A stretch of DNA of 64,000 bases, from NCBI RefSeq assembly GCF_020379485.1, contig NC_063452.1, positions 33,627,608 to 33,691,607 on the forward strand. The letters run 5' to 3'. The notes beneath the pieces were generated by a model that saw only the letters and a list, made by a program, of their open reading frames with translations, was not told where the DNA came from and did not search any database. Position numbers and translations under genes: made by a program. How positions within the stretch are numbered: position 1 is the stretch's first letter; each line of letters begins with the position of its first letter. Positions 22,762 to 33,586 of the stretch are shown here, piece by piece. The stretch comes from Brassica napus. Its lineage: Eukaryota; Streptophyta; Magnoliopsida; Brassicales; Brassicaceae.

Positions 22762-23100
22762 TCTACACTGTTAGCTTGCAGTAGTAAAGACACAATTTTA
22801 GTGTATCAGTTAACCACGTTCCTGAAGCTGTGAGGAGCGCACGAATGGCATTGTAGCTCGACCTGACCTGGCATATTCTGAAGAAGTAAGCCGTATTTAG
22901 ATCTCTTTCCCTTAACCAATTGATCCTAGACTTCTGTCTGAAGTATAATTCCTCAATCTCCCTTAGGAAGTTCCACTTCTGGTGTAGTTCTCTTTTCGAC
23001 TGGTAATTGGCTGGACTCGGATCATTCAGTGCCTGTACATGCACATTTTGAAGCAAACTATGAGTTTCAACAACTCTCTCTTGAATCTTGGTTCAACAAG
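22762..23100 (-). pseudogene. LINE (L1-type) ORF2 fragment
   Basis: Minus-strand reading gives QERVVETHSLL, VQALNDPSPANYQ, then WNFLREIEELYFRQKSRINW and LRERDLNTAYFFR. This is the linker between endonuclease and reverse transcriptase typical of plant L1-like elements. Only about 110 codons remain, with no poly(A), endonuclease or RT motifs. It lies exactly at the seam between two Athila-like elements, so it may be filler captured at a break. Confidence 0.75.
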
Positions 23101-23202
23101 CGCAAAGAAGAGATGGATACTTGCTTTCCAACAAGTCCTAGTTCTCAACACTACTAGCTAAAACACCTCCAAAGTCAAGCTAAATGACTATAACAAAGCT
23201 GA

Positions 23203-23218
23203 GTGGGAGACAACCCAC
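23203..23218 (+). other. Conserved hairpin GTGGG-AGACAA-CCCAC (element B)
   Basis: Identical to 12618-12633. Confidence 0.6.
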
Positions 23219-23485
23219 TATTAGGTAATATTTATTAAGTTTTCATTGATTTACTATTTATGTTGGTTTTTAATTATTGCAGGTCATAAAAAAAAAATCC
23301 GAGTAGACGATTGCCATCTGTATCGACCGACGCGAATAAGTCGACATCGATCGACATTGCCTCACCTGCATCGACCAACAACAACATCCTTAAATCGGTC
23401 GACATATATTCCGGTCTGGTATATCGTTCCTACTTGTTACGTTGAGTCCTTATGATTTATTTTTCACCATAACTCCGACTGAATT

Positions 23486-23522
23486 TACACTGGGGACAGT
23501 GTAGTTTAAGTCTGGGGGGAGG
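23486..23522 (+). other. Covarying hairpin plus internal polypurine tract (element B)
   Basis: TACACT and AGTGTA pair around the loop GGGGAC, followed by TAAGTCTGGGGGGAGG. Compared with element A, the stem pairs changed on both sides while the pairing is kept. Confidence 0.65.
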
Positions 23523-23978
23523 TTACTGATATTTATTTACTTATTAGTCTTATTAGAAATGTTTTCAAATTAAGTTATTATTGAGTCAAGAAAGGGATTA
23601 TGAACTTATAGATTTTGCTAGATATCTAACCACTCTTTAGCACCATTCTAGACTTACTGATTGCAGATAGTACTAAAGATACTAAAGTGGATCAACCTGT
23701 CAACTATCCACTCTTGCTAACATTGTTTTGAAGGAACCAAAGCTGACCTCCAACACTAAACTTGACACAACTGCTTGTCTTGGGGCTTGGTGTACAATGG
23801 ATCGGATTCTTCAAAAAAGTCCGGAAGGTAAAGCCTTGTGTATATAGATTCCTTTCTCTCTCTATTTTCGAAGTTTAGATAAAAAAAAAAATAAAAAAAA
23901 AGAAAAAAAGATAAAAAAATAATAATAAAAAAAATATATATGTATTATTATATTAGAGATTTATTAGGAAGGAATTCA

Positions 23979-24157
23979 AACAGGACTTGGTGGCTACAAC
24001 CATTAAGGCTTGCTTCATAAGAATTTCATAGGTAAAGGATTAGAACAGGACTTGGTGGCTACAATCATTAAGGCTTGCTTCACAAATAATCCTAGGATAT
24101 AGGTCAAAAAGATGTGAACAGGACTTGGTGGCAAACACCATTAAGGCTTGATTCATG
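23979..24157 (+). repeat. Three-unit tandem repeat of 64-74 bp
   Basis: Each unit starts AACAGGACTTGGTGGC, continues with CATTAAGGCTTG and ends in TTCAT-like sequence. Starts are near 23979, 24043 and 24117. Confidence 0.75.
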
Positions 24158-24578
24158 GAAGTCTGTCCAATCTTGGTTAATGATCTTGCATATAAGCAGA
24201 TTTTTAACAAGAGAGAAAATTAGTAGAGAGAGAGGATATGAACTAATGTTTACCTGCAGGTCCAGATACTTGTTTGAGAATCCTTGAATCCTGTGATCGA
24301 TTCTCCCAAGGTAAAGCCTTCACTTTTATTTTATGCTAAGAAATGAGGTTGGTAGAGGGGAATGAAAGATAAGATTATTCTAAGTTGCTGGCTATGAATT
24401 TGGTTGCTAAGCTAGGATATGGTATGATGTGCTTTTGTGATTAGGATTTCTTAGATATGGATTGCAAAATTGTAGAGGTGATGATTCTAAGTTTTAAATC
24501 ATCTGAGTCCCTGCTGTTTTAAAACTTCTTTCAGAGAGACTGCCTGTTTGTTTTGCTTGAGGAGAAGCAAAAGGGTAA

Positions 24579-24590
24579 GTCTGGGGGAGT
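24579..24590 (+). other. LTR-adjacent polypurine tract (element B)
   Basis: GTCTGGGGGAGT immediately precedes the LTR start TGATAGAC. Confidence 0.65.
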
Positions 24591-25859
24591 TGATAGACTA
24601 TGGATTTAACCCGTTTTCATCCATAGTTTGTAGGTGTTTTTACTAATATTTATATTATTATAGAGTCTATTTATTATATTTATATGATCAGGAATGTTTT
24701 GGAGATAAGTGATGATTTTGGAGAATTTTGGAGATATTTGGAGTAAGCACCCGAGATGACCATCGAGATCGACAATCGGTCGATATTGGAGAGCTAGAAT
24801 TGATCGATACACAAGTCATGGTATCGATCGATAGCGAAGCGCGCAGAAGCCCGTTTGGTCACAGCCGACTTGAAGCCCAAGATTTCACTATTTTAAAAGA
24901 TTGCCCCTGGCATGTTTTACCCTAATTATATAAGCTTTGTGTTTCATTGTTTTATTGATAGATAGGAGAGAAGATCCAAAGTTATAATTTGTGATTGGAA
25001 CTCCATTGATATTTATCTTATTTATTCTATGAAGTTTTTATACCCAACCATTGTTATGAATTGCTTAGCCATGTCTTAGTAGTTCTCTTGTTAGATTTTA
25101 GGGTTTAAATAGGTTAGAAGGGATTAGCCTCAACTATAGATTGTTGAGTTATGATAATCATCTTTAGAATTGTTCATTAATGCATGTGTCTAGATTAGTC
25201 ACCTAGAACTTGCCCTAGGATTTATTGATAAAAGCCATAGCTAATTCACATCCTGAAAACATTCTAATTGAACTTTGTTTCTTGCTATAAGCAAGGCGAG
25301 AGCTGATCTAGTAAGCTTAGTAAGCATTCATTCAACATGTGCATAAAGCTTAACTAGAGCGCGTCGATCGATATCACACTTGAATAATCGATCGACGGTG
25401 CAAAAGGTATATCTATCGATACGCCCATTGGAATATCGATCGACACTTTCTATAGATCAATATAACGAGAGTTTAGATCATAGATCTAGTTAATAGTCAA
25501 CAAGTCAATGCTCGCAAATGCCGAAAGACTTGTTGATCAAATAGTTGAGCTTTACATTATCATGCATGCAACTCATTAGGCATCTATAGGATTATAATTC
25601 CAACTTTCCTAAATAAAAACCCTAAATCTAGCTATTTCCTTTTTAAGCACAAAAACCCCAAAACTTGCTATTGAACAAATACTTGTTCAATATTAAACTG
25701 CAATTTACTTTTAAAACTCTTAAAACATCTTGCTTAACAAATCATATTAGAATCTCTAGGTTCCCTAGCTCCCTGTGAATTCGATCCCTAAGTACTACAA
25801 CTCGACCTCTTATTTGAGAGAGTATAAATCACTCCTTAGGGTAATTTGAGTGGTATCAC
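24591..25859 (+). repeat. Athila-like LTR with TCGATCGA motifs (element B)
   Basis: It starts TGATAGAC and ends GTGGTATCA, about 1269 bp. It contains TCGATCGA motifs at about 24823, 25366, 25388 and 25430, and shares long stretches with the partial LTR at 59828. The 5' LTR of this element is not in the window. It abuts the Tat accessory gene remnant at 25860. Confidence 0.65.
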
Positions 25860-26657
25860 CAAGCAACGACAGCTCCAGCTTCTTCTTCTAAGAAGAAGTC
25901 TAAGGCTTCTGGATCTACTCTGAAGGTCTCTCCGTCGTCGTCATGTGACCCGGCCACTGTTCTAGCCAATCTCAATACTAAGGTATTCCCTTTGACCCCG
26001 GTGTCTCTGCCGGAGGAGGACTCTCTTGCAGCCATCCAATCAATCCAGAGCGATCTTCTCCAGGTAACATATTGCTCTCTTTTTCATTTCGTTTGGGTTT
26101 TTTTTTTTTGCTGATGATCAGACTGTTCTCGTGCAGGTGATGTCTCAGCTGTTGCACCTTGGGGAGAGGATGGACGACCATGCTTCAATCAAGGGGCTGA
26201 TATGGCTGCTCTGGCTTCCCAGCTGCGCGAGGAGAAGGATATCGTTATGGCCAAGAAGAAAGAAATCAAGGCTCTGAGGCTCAAGGTGAGGAACCAAGAC
26301 GAAGCAGGGATGATGGCTTCATCGGAGAATGTCTCCTTGAGGGAGCAGCTGGAGCGCCGGGAGGAAGAGATATGTGATCTGAAGTGCGCCGCGTAAACTT
26401 TCGATGTTGAGAAGGCTATGGCGGTGAACGGTGCTAGGATGGTGACTCGCTGGGAGCTAACGAGGGAGTGGCTTAATCATCAGACAAATAACTGGGAATT
26501 TGAGGTCGCACTGGAGCAGTAGAAAATGGTGAAGACCTCTGAGGCCGAGCTCCAGGGACTTCCTGCTCCTTCCTTCGAGGGAGAACCGTCGATTCCAGGC
26601 AAGACTGAGGCAGAAAAGACTCTAGAGCCTACTGCCGATGATCCTCTCGCTGACTGA
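25860..26657 (+). pseudogene. Accessory coiled-coil gene antisense to Tat gag-pol
   Basis: A Lys/Ser-rich start (KKKSKASGSTLKVSPSSS) leads to VFPLTPVSLPEEDSLAAIQSIQ. It runs to a likely intron (donor CAG|GTAACA near 26064, acceptor GTGCAG near 26137), then a coiled coil (ASQLREEKDIVMAKKKEIK, LREQLERREEEI). The frame shifts near 26198. In-frame stops lie at 26394 and 26520, and the frame closes with TGA at 26655. Its left end is cut by the Athila-like LTR. It points toward the 3' end of the minus-strand Tat pol. Tat-lineage elements such as maize Grande are known to carry an antisense gene in this region; that this is the equivalent is inferred. I do not recognise a function. Confidence 0.5.
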
Positions 26658-26939
26658 TCCCTGATCCTTCTCTAAACTCTCAACCCCTTGTAGGGGTTTC
26701 TTTTGTGTTGTACCTACCCTCTGTGAGGGTTTTAAGACTTTTCCACAGGCCTTCCAGCCTTTTTTATTTTGTTTTCTCAAACCATGGCCCTGCTGTTGCC
26801 TTTTTCCATTATAAGAGAATGTTTTCGGATTTTTGACTCTGTTTTAGTTTCCGCATAGCAGATCTCTTAGTTGTTTACCAGACTTGTCTTCAAAACAGGG
26901 TCTTCATTGATGATTCTCTTTTGGGAGACAACATATCGT
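26658..26939. other. Accessory-gene 3' untranslated-like spacer
   Basis: T-rich sequence with CCTTGTAGGGGTTTC and CCTCTGTGAGGGTTTT; nothing coding seen. Confidence 0.4.
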
Positions 26940-27440
26940 ATTTTTCAGACCCGTAGGTTCAGGCGTCGGGACTCTGGGACCGGATCAAACCCGGGTCACG
27001 CCTTAGAACTAGAAAATGCCGTGAGGACCCGGAAGTCGCTTTCAGAACCCGGAGGTTGTTTCTGGATATTGGGGTTGCCCCGGACCTGGAGATCACGCAA
27101 GGACCTAAGGTCGTCAGGGAACCCGGAGGTTTTCCTATGGATACTTAGATCATGTTTGGGACCCGGAGGTCGTCGGGGAACCCGAAGGTTTTCTTAGATC
27201 TTGAGATCATACGTGGGACCTTGAGGTCACGTGGGAACCCAAAGGTTCTTGAGATTGTATTTGGACCCTGAGGTCATGTGGTAACCCAGATGTTTTCCCT
27301 TAGATCCTGAGATCATGTCGGGACACTGAGGTTGTCGGGGAACCTGAAGGTTTTTCCTTACATCCAGAGATCATATTAGGACCCGAAGGTTACGTGGGAG
27401 CCCGAAGGCTCTTCTTTAGATTCTGAGATCGTATATGGGC
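26940..27440. repeat. Degenerate minisatellite downstream of Tat pol
   Basis: About seven to eight units of 50-62 bp share GGACCCGGAGGTCGT, GGGAACCCGAAGGTTTT and TTAGATCNTGAGATCAT on the plus strand. The array lies between the integrase (27730) and the accessory gene, that is, in the element's 3' untranslated region. Confidence 0.75.
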
Positions 27441-27729
27441 CTGGAGTTCTCGTGGGAACTCGAAATGTTTGATTTTGCAGAGACCGTACTCCGCCTTCTT
27501 AGGCATGACTACTACCGGTACCTATTCGGATCTCGCATTCTGGCGCTCGGAAGCTGGCCACTATCGAGTTCATATGCTGCATTATGCTTCTGCAGGAAGC
27601 CACTATCAGACTTAGGGTGGCGCTGGTGTGGGTGTAGGGACCCAAGTGCCAGACTTTACAGCTTTCCACGTCTGGATAAGCATAGATTATAATGTGCTCC
27701 CAGACTTTTGCACTTTTGCTCCCTGTATT

Positions 27730-28733
27730 TCACAGTATTTTTGCAAGTATACCAAGTGTTTCCCTGTATTGTGTAGCACGTAGCGTTTTGATACAGGTAC
27801 TTTTCACATGTGGTACTCTAGGGACCCCGATGCGCCGGAAGGTCTGGGTTCTTACTTTGTTGTTGTAGGTCCTGGCGACATCTTGCTGGTAGGACCAGTT
27901 TCTTAGTCGAGCGGCTTCTCTCTTTCCATCGAGTAAGTCGAGGCTCAATGACATCAGTTCGTCATTCTCTTCTTGAGAGGTAGACCCTGAGACCGTCGTT
28001 CTCGCGTGCATCTCCGTGTGTATTATGGCCTTAGAACCGTAGACTAGCGAGTAAAGAGTTTCCTGTCTCGCCATGTAGGGAGTAGTCTGGTAGGCCCAGA
28101 GGACTCCATGTAATTCTTCTGCTCACTTCCCATGAGAACCCACTGATCCCTTTTTAGCATGTTGACCACGGTTTTATTCGTGTATTCAGCTTGTCCATTA
28201 GACTGGGGGTGTCGTGGTGTGGTGAAGGTGAGATTTATACCCCAGTTCTTGCAGAACTCCTTGAAGTTGTGGCTTGTGAACTGGGGTCCGTTGTCGGTGA
28301 CAATCTCATGTGGGACCCCGTAGCGAGTGATCATGTTCGTCCACAGGAACTTTCAGATCTGAAGGTCTGTTATTCGGCTGAGTGCTTCTGCTTCGATCCA
28401 ATTCGAGAAGTAGTCAGTTACTACCAGGAAGAAGACCTTCTGCCCCGGCGCCATAGGAAACTTTCCCACTTTATCCATGCCCCACTTTCTGAAGGGCTAG
28501 GGTGAGCTTATGGATTTGAGGCTTTCTGGAGGGAGTTTGGAAACCGGAGGGTGCCTTTGACACTGATCGTAGTGCCTAGCTCTCTTGTTGGCATGTGCGG
28601 CCATTGTGGGCCAATAGTAACCTGCCCTTCTGGCCCTGAGCACAAGGCTCATGCCGCTAGAGTAGGATCCACAGTCTCCTTTATGTAGTTCTACAAGGAT
28701 TCTAGCGGCTTCTCGGGGTCTGACACATCTCAA
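27730..28733 (-). pseudogene. Tat integrase
   Basis: Reading leftward, a zinc-finger-like region (CVRPREAARILVELHKGDCG, GYYWPTM, then CQRHPP; the last Cys/His pair is eroded) leads to the catalytic core. The core has [15 protein letters not shown] with the second catalytic Asp, then [13 protein letters not shown] with the Glu position. The [18 protein letters not shown] segment follows. A stop or frame change lies near 28500 and another near 28050, so no single frame covers it. The last portion extends to the usual C-terminal NKVRTQTFR region. It would integrate element cDNA; this copy is defective. Confidence 0.8.
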
Positions 28734-29511
28734 GTACGGGCCGGAGAAGGACCTCCGGTATAGCTTCTCCTAGGAGATGCAATACCTTGCGGCTTGATTC
28801 TTTATCTTTCTACTCTTGTTGTAGTCCTCTGGGAGAATATCATTCTCTAAGTACCGCACTAGGGGCGTCATCCAGGTTTCACCTTCTTCGATGGCAGAGA
28901 CTTCCTCGTGTTGCGATTCCTCCAGGGTGGCTGGCCATTGGAGTACGAGCAGGGGGATGCTCATTTGGCTAGTCGTTTCCATGGTGGACCCCAGATTTTC
29001 CAGAGTGTCGGCTTGCGAGTTCTGCTCCCTAGGAATCTGAGCGAGCTTGCAGCTCTAGAATCTCTAAATGAGGCATTGGGCGACTGCTAGGTGCTGGATC
29101 ATGGTGTCGTCCTTTTCTTGATATTCTCCATGTACCTGGTTGATTATCAGCTGGGAGTCGCTGAAGACCCGGATGTTCTCTGCACCCATTTGATGGGCGA
29201 GTGTTAACCCTGCAATTAGGGCCTCGTACTCGCTCTCATTGTTGGTTGTCTAGAAGTTGCACCTTACGACTTGAGGTCGTATTTCATGTTTGCGAGGTAA
29301 GATCTATTCCTACTCCGGCTCCTCTAACGTTGATGGACCCATCAACATGCAGGACCCATTCTCCCTCTTCTTTTGTTTCGCTTCGGAGGCGTACTTCTTT
29401 CTCCAGAGCTGGAAGCAGGGTAGGAGAGAATTCAGCCACAAAGTCCGCCAGGACCTGTGACTTTATAACTGTAGCTGGTCGAAAAATTACATCATATTCC
29501 TCTGGTTCCAC
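28734..29511 (-). pseudogene. Tat second (archaeal-type) RNase H and linker
   Basis: LADFVAEFSP is followed by WVLHVDGSINVRGAGVGIDL (about 29390-29300), the first-Asp motif of the extra RNase H domain that defines the Tat/Ogre group. Further left are SEYEAL-type and QVHGEYQEKDDTM-type segments and then EEGETWMTPLVRYL. At least two in-frame stops interrupt it. An extra RNase H beside the standard one supports assignment to Tat rather than to a chromovirus. Confidence 0.7.
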
Positions 29512-29538
29512 AGCCCATTTCGCTAGGCGTCCGGAGAC

Positions 29539-30782
29539 TTAAGGCTTGTGGATGACCAGTTTTATGGGGAAGGAAGTGACGACCACGATTGGGTGAGCCT
29601 GGAAATAGGGCCGTAGCTTGCGGGCAGTGACTATCAAGGCTAAGGCTAGTTTCTCCAGATGGCTGGTTTCAGCATCCAGGAGGGCCTTACTCACATAGTA
29701 GATTGGCAGCTGCTTGCTCCCTTCCTCGCGTACCAGGACGGTGCTTACAGCATGTTCTGAGACTGCTAGATATAGCAGCAAGACCTCGCCGAGCAATGGC
29801 TTGGATAGGAGAGGAGGAGTGGTGAGGTAAGCCTTGAGTTCATGGAGAGCGGATTTGCACTCTTCCGTCCACTGGAAATCCTTTGGGTTCTTGAGGGTTC
29901 CGAAAAATACGTGAGACTTGTCGGAGAGCCTGGAGATGAACCTGCTCAAGGCTGCCATTCTTCCCGTTAGCTTTTGGACTTTTTTGACATTTCTTGGGGA
30001 TGGGATCGAGTGAATGGCCCTGATTTGATCTGGATTTTCTTCGATGCACCAGTGGGTATATATCCGAGAAATTTCCCGGAACTGACACCGAACGAGTATT
30101 TAGCTGGATTGAGCTTCATGTTGTACTTTCGGAGACTAGAGAAGGCTTGCTGCAAATGAGATATGTAGTATTTGGCCTCCAGAGATTTGACCAGCATGTT
30201 ATCGATGTAGACCTCCATGGTCCACCCAATCTGATCTGAGAACATCATGTTTACCATCGTTTGGTAGGTCGACCCGACATTCTTTAAGCTGAAAGGCATG
30301 ATTTTGTAGCAATAGATCCTTCTGGATGTCATGAAGGATGTCTTTTCCTGGTCGTCTAGATGCATGAGTATCTGATTATAGCCGGAGAACGCGTCCATGA
30401 AGCTGATTAGCTGATGCCCGGCTGGGGCATTGACCGGCTTGTCGATATGAGGCAGAGGAAAGGGGTCCTTTGCGCAGGACTTGTTGAGGTCTGTGAAGTC
30501 TATGCAGACTCTCCACTTCTCATTCTTTTTTTTTACTACGACCACGTTGGCTTGCCACTCCGGGTATTGTACCTCGCGAATGAACCTTGCGTCGAGCAGG
30601 CTTTTGACTTCGTCGTTGATGATCTCTAGTTCAATCCCAGGCATTTCTGTGTGGGACCACGCGAGGCAATCAGAGTTAGACCTCAGGAAGTCTATTAATC
30701 TCCTCTTTAATCCTTCGGTCAGCTTGGAACCGACCTTGAGGTGTAGGATCTGGTCCCCTTCGATTAATGGCACGTCATCCAT
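29539..30782 (-). pseudogene. Tat reverse transcriptase and RNase H
   Basis: The open part 30782-29967 encodes RT: VVVVKKKNEKWRVCIDFTD, PLPHIDKPVNAPAGHQ, FMDAFSGYNQILMH, then MEVYIDNMLVKS. The catalytic YIDD is YIDN here (codon AAC at 30198-30200), so polymerase activity should be lost. A short segment expected after MPGIELEI is missing compared with 9770-9840. After a frame change near 30000 the region 29958-29539 reads KNPKDFQWTEECKSALHELK, PIYYVSKALLDAETSHLEK and RKLRPYFQAHPIVV, a standard RNase H. In an active element this enzyme copies genomic RNA into DNA in cytoplasmic particles. Confidence 0.85.
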
Positions 30783-31057
30783 TTCTTCAACCTCCGGTTC
30801 CTCGGTGTGTTGAGCCGGGGTTTGCTCTATAATTGCTATAAGACCTTGGTCTTTCCCTTCAGAGTAGTCTGGTAGCAGGAGCGGAGTTCTCTTGATCTCC
30901 TCTGATTGCTCTTATGCCCCAGGGTGTCAGGAATATCACCATCTGGTGAAGAGCCAAAGGGACGGCTCTCATGTCATGAATCTAGGATCGTCCCAGGATC
31001 ATGATGAAAGATGATAGGCAGTCAACGAGGAGGAACTTGGTTGACATATTAATCCCT
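30783..31057 (-). other. Degenerate Tat protease-RT linker
   Basis: This corresponds to the GRPWIHG...PTPWGIKAI segment at 9390-9480, read on the minus strand with frame breaks. Confidence 0.6.
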
Positions 31058-31700
31058 TCAGCATACACTGGGAGGGTTGACTTCTCCTGTGGTCTGTTTG
31101 ACTTCTTTGCTGAATCCTATGAGTGGGGTTATTCTCCGTGTCAGAGCGCTTTCTTCCAGTCCCAGATCCTGGTATGCGGCTTGGAACATGATATTGCCGG
31201 AGCTGCCATTGTCTACCAGTATCCTCATTACCAGGCAATTCGCTACAGTGAGCGATATGACCAGGGCGTCATGATGTGGGGTTAGAACCCTTTCTTGCTC
31301 CTTGGCTGTGAAGCTTTTTTCGTCCGTACCCAGGAGCATGCATTTTGGCTTGGCTGCCTCTAGTCCATGCTTGGCGTTCCAGGTGTTCTTGTTCGCGGCC
31401 GTGTGGCTTATGCCGCTGATTTCCGAGACTCCTGATATGACGTAGATTACTCGGTCCTGTTGAGGTGGGGAGGCGGGAGCAGCTTCAGTGGGCTTCCTCG
31501 ACGTCTCTTTTTTTAGTTGGCTCTTGGCCTTCTCGGAAAGGAACTCCTGGAGGTGTCCTTTCTTGAGCAGCTCATTGACCTCGATCCTTAGTGTGACGCA
31601 GTCCTCCGTTTTATGACAGTGGTCGCGGTCGAAGTCACACCAAAGACCAGGGTTCTAGAAAGAATCAGGTTCTTTCATCTTCTGAGGCCACTTGACCTAT
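31058..31700 (-). pseudogene. Tat retropepsin and gag zinc-knuckle region
   Basis: The frame 31339-31058 has TAKEQERVLTPHHDALVISL and the active-site stretch [13 protein letters not shown], then ALTRRITPLIGFSKEV, and breaks where protease should continue. To its right (about 31400-31690) the same strand encodes the Cys/His segment around CDFDRDHCHKTEDC and KGHLQEFLSEKAK. DNGS instead of DTGS is shared with the other Tat copies. Confidence 0.7.
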
Positions 31701-31717
31701 TGCCCATCTGCCTCAGA

Positions 31718-33093
31718 ACATTGACCAGCTCCGTCTTTGGGAGAGAGAGGTGAGAGATGTCTGGCGACGTGGACACTGCCATCCCTTCTGCCTTTTCGAT
31801 CGGCCGGTTCTGGTATCTGCCCCGGCTTCTGTTCCCGGAATCCTTTGTTGGTCTTGGAGAGGGTCTCTCGTCTCGCTCATTTTGGTCCGGCCTGACCGCC
31901 TTGGGAACTGCTGCGCCTTAGCACGACTGGCGACGTCCTCTTCCCATTTTACCTGCGCTCAGGCTCGGGATAGCACGTCTTCCATGGTCTTGCACTGGTA
32001 TTTGGTTAGCTCCTTATAGAGGTCCCCGTCGAGGAGAAAGCCTCTCTTGAAGGCAGAGATTGCAGTAGAGATGTTACATTCAGGAATGGCCACCTTCTCT
32101 TGATTGAAGCGGGCTATATAGCCCTGCAAGGGTTCAACCCGATGCTGGAGGATTTCGTAAAAGCCATCAGAGGTTTTCTCCAGGTCTCTGCTGCTAGCGA
32201 ATTGCTCCACAAACTTGTCGCTAAGGGTCGCAAAGGAGGATATAGACCAGGAGGGTAGGTTGATGTACCATTGCCGGGGGGGGTCCGATCAAGGTTGAGC
32301 TGAATCTCTTACAGATAGTAGCTTCGTACAACTCTTTTGGGAGTGCTACGGTGAGCATCCTCTGTCTGTATTGGGCGATATGGTCGTCTGGATCGCTGGT
32401 AACATCATACACCTTTATGCTGGGAAAAGAGAATTTCCTCGGCATCTCGATCAGGGTGATCTCCTCCGTGAAAGGTGTATCGGTGTAGGAGTGGGGATTG
32501 CTTTTCCCGATCGGGAGAGCTACCCCGGGGAGCCCTTCCACCATGTATTGCATGGCGTCGAGCCTCTTAGAGAACACATGTTCCAGGTAAGCGGTCATAA
32601 GAGATGTCGTCTTCATTACTCCCTCGGGTGCTTTCTTACTGAGTTTCGGCTCGGATTCGCTGTCTTTCACGTCGTAGGTATGGGTACCTTTAGCCTTCTC
32701 GTGCGCTGCTCCATCTCCCTGCGACGTCGTAGGCGGGAGAGTCGCGTCTCCTCCGGAGTTAGGTGTCTCCAGAGTTGGCATGGCCTGGATCTGAGTCCGA
32801 AAGCGGCACTTCTTGTTACTTGCCGTGTTGAGGGCTTGGTTTTCGTCTCGGAGGGTAAGGCTCTCCGGTTCGAGCTGGTTGAGCTTCTCGGCGCTCTGCT
32901 TCAGTCGCTTAGAATGTTCGTCGAGCTTCTCCTTCAAGCTTTGGACTTCTGAGGAGAGCTTGGGATTCTCCATGACCTGTTCTCAAGCCATATACAGCTC
33001 GGTTACTTTACTTTGTAGACCATCAAGTTGCCTTTGAAGCTCGGCTTATCTTTGGGTAGCTTCGGCTAGCTCGTTCTGCTCATCCACCGCCAT
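31718..33093 (-). pseudogene. Tat gag (copy 2), frameshifted
   Basis: The start ATG is at 33093 (MAVDEQNEL-like). The 32973-32221 segment is open for 250 codons: a coiled coil (SSEVQSLKEKLDEHSKRLKQ, residues 4-23), an acidic linker (YDVKDSESEPKL) and the capsid-like region (TSDPDDHIAQYRQRM). It shifts frame near 32275 in a G-run and resumes as MEQFASSRDLEKTSD...FNQEKVAIPEC (32210-31959). Positions 31718 upward align with 1 upward in copy 1 without a change of order. Confidence 0.85.
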
Positions 33094-33132
33094 TATCACA
33101 TAGTTTAGATTACTCCCCTCCTTCTACCGCCA

Positions 33133-33586
33133 ATTTTTGTGTAGGATATTTGTGAGTACTATAGAGCGATGGATAAGCATGGGGTTTAGTATTGTTTTGC
33201 AAGTAATAGGATTGAAGGAGACGCTTTATTAGATAAAAGAGTTGGAACTACAATAGATTGGTGTATAAACCCTAGTTCTAGCCGCCTAGCTCTAATCTCT
33301 AAGTCTCGAAGTGTCGACCCCTTGTTCTAGGGTTTGGGCTCCCCTTATATAGTCGTCTGTAGGTCGGTCTTGATCGGCCAATATGTTTAAACTCTTCCAT
33401 ATTCAGAAATATGGAAGGATCCCTTTATCGGAATATTTTCATTTCCTGGAGGAAGGGGGTGGTCCCTGGGACCGGACCCGGAGTGCTTCCCAGCGGGGAC
33501 CCGGGGCGTCTCCTAGCGGGGACCCAGTGGCCGGTGTCCTGTCTGGGGTCTAGAGGAATTCAATACCTGAGTATTTTTCCCCAACA
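33133..33586 (-). repeat. 5' LTR of minus-strand Tat element (copy 2)
   Basis: It matches 1419-1881 but lacks 12 bp spanning the LTR/primer-site boundary (ACTGTTAGAGTA in copy 1), so the LTR begins abruptly. It ends against the same chromovirus base as copy 1. Confidence 0.85.

Larger units (their letters stand above)
23101..24578 (+). other. Athila-like internal 3' region (element B)
   Basis: No long coding frame. It holds, in order, the GTGGGAGACAACCCAC hairpin (23203-23218), a patch with TCGATCGACA-type motifs (23320-23410), the covarying hairpin and internal polypurine tract (23486-23522), an A-rich low-complexity run (23880-23940) and three tandem repeats (23979-24157). It ends in the LTR-adjacent polypurine tract. 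The layout is the same as in element A but the sequences have diverged, so these are two subfamilies. Confidence 0.6.

Noticed and set aside
30001..30813. Plus-strand frames opposite the Tat pol
   Set aside because: They are shadows of the minus-strand RT coding sequence with no domain of their own.
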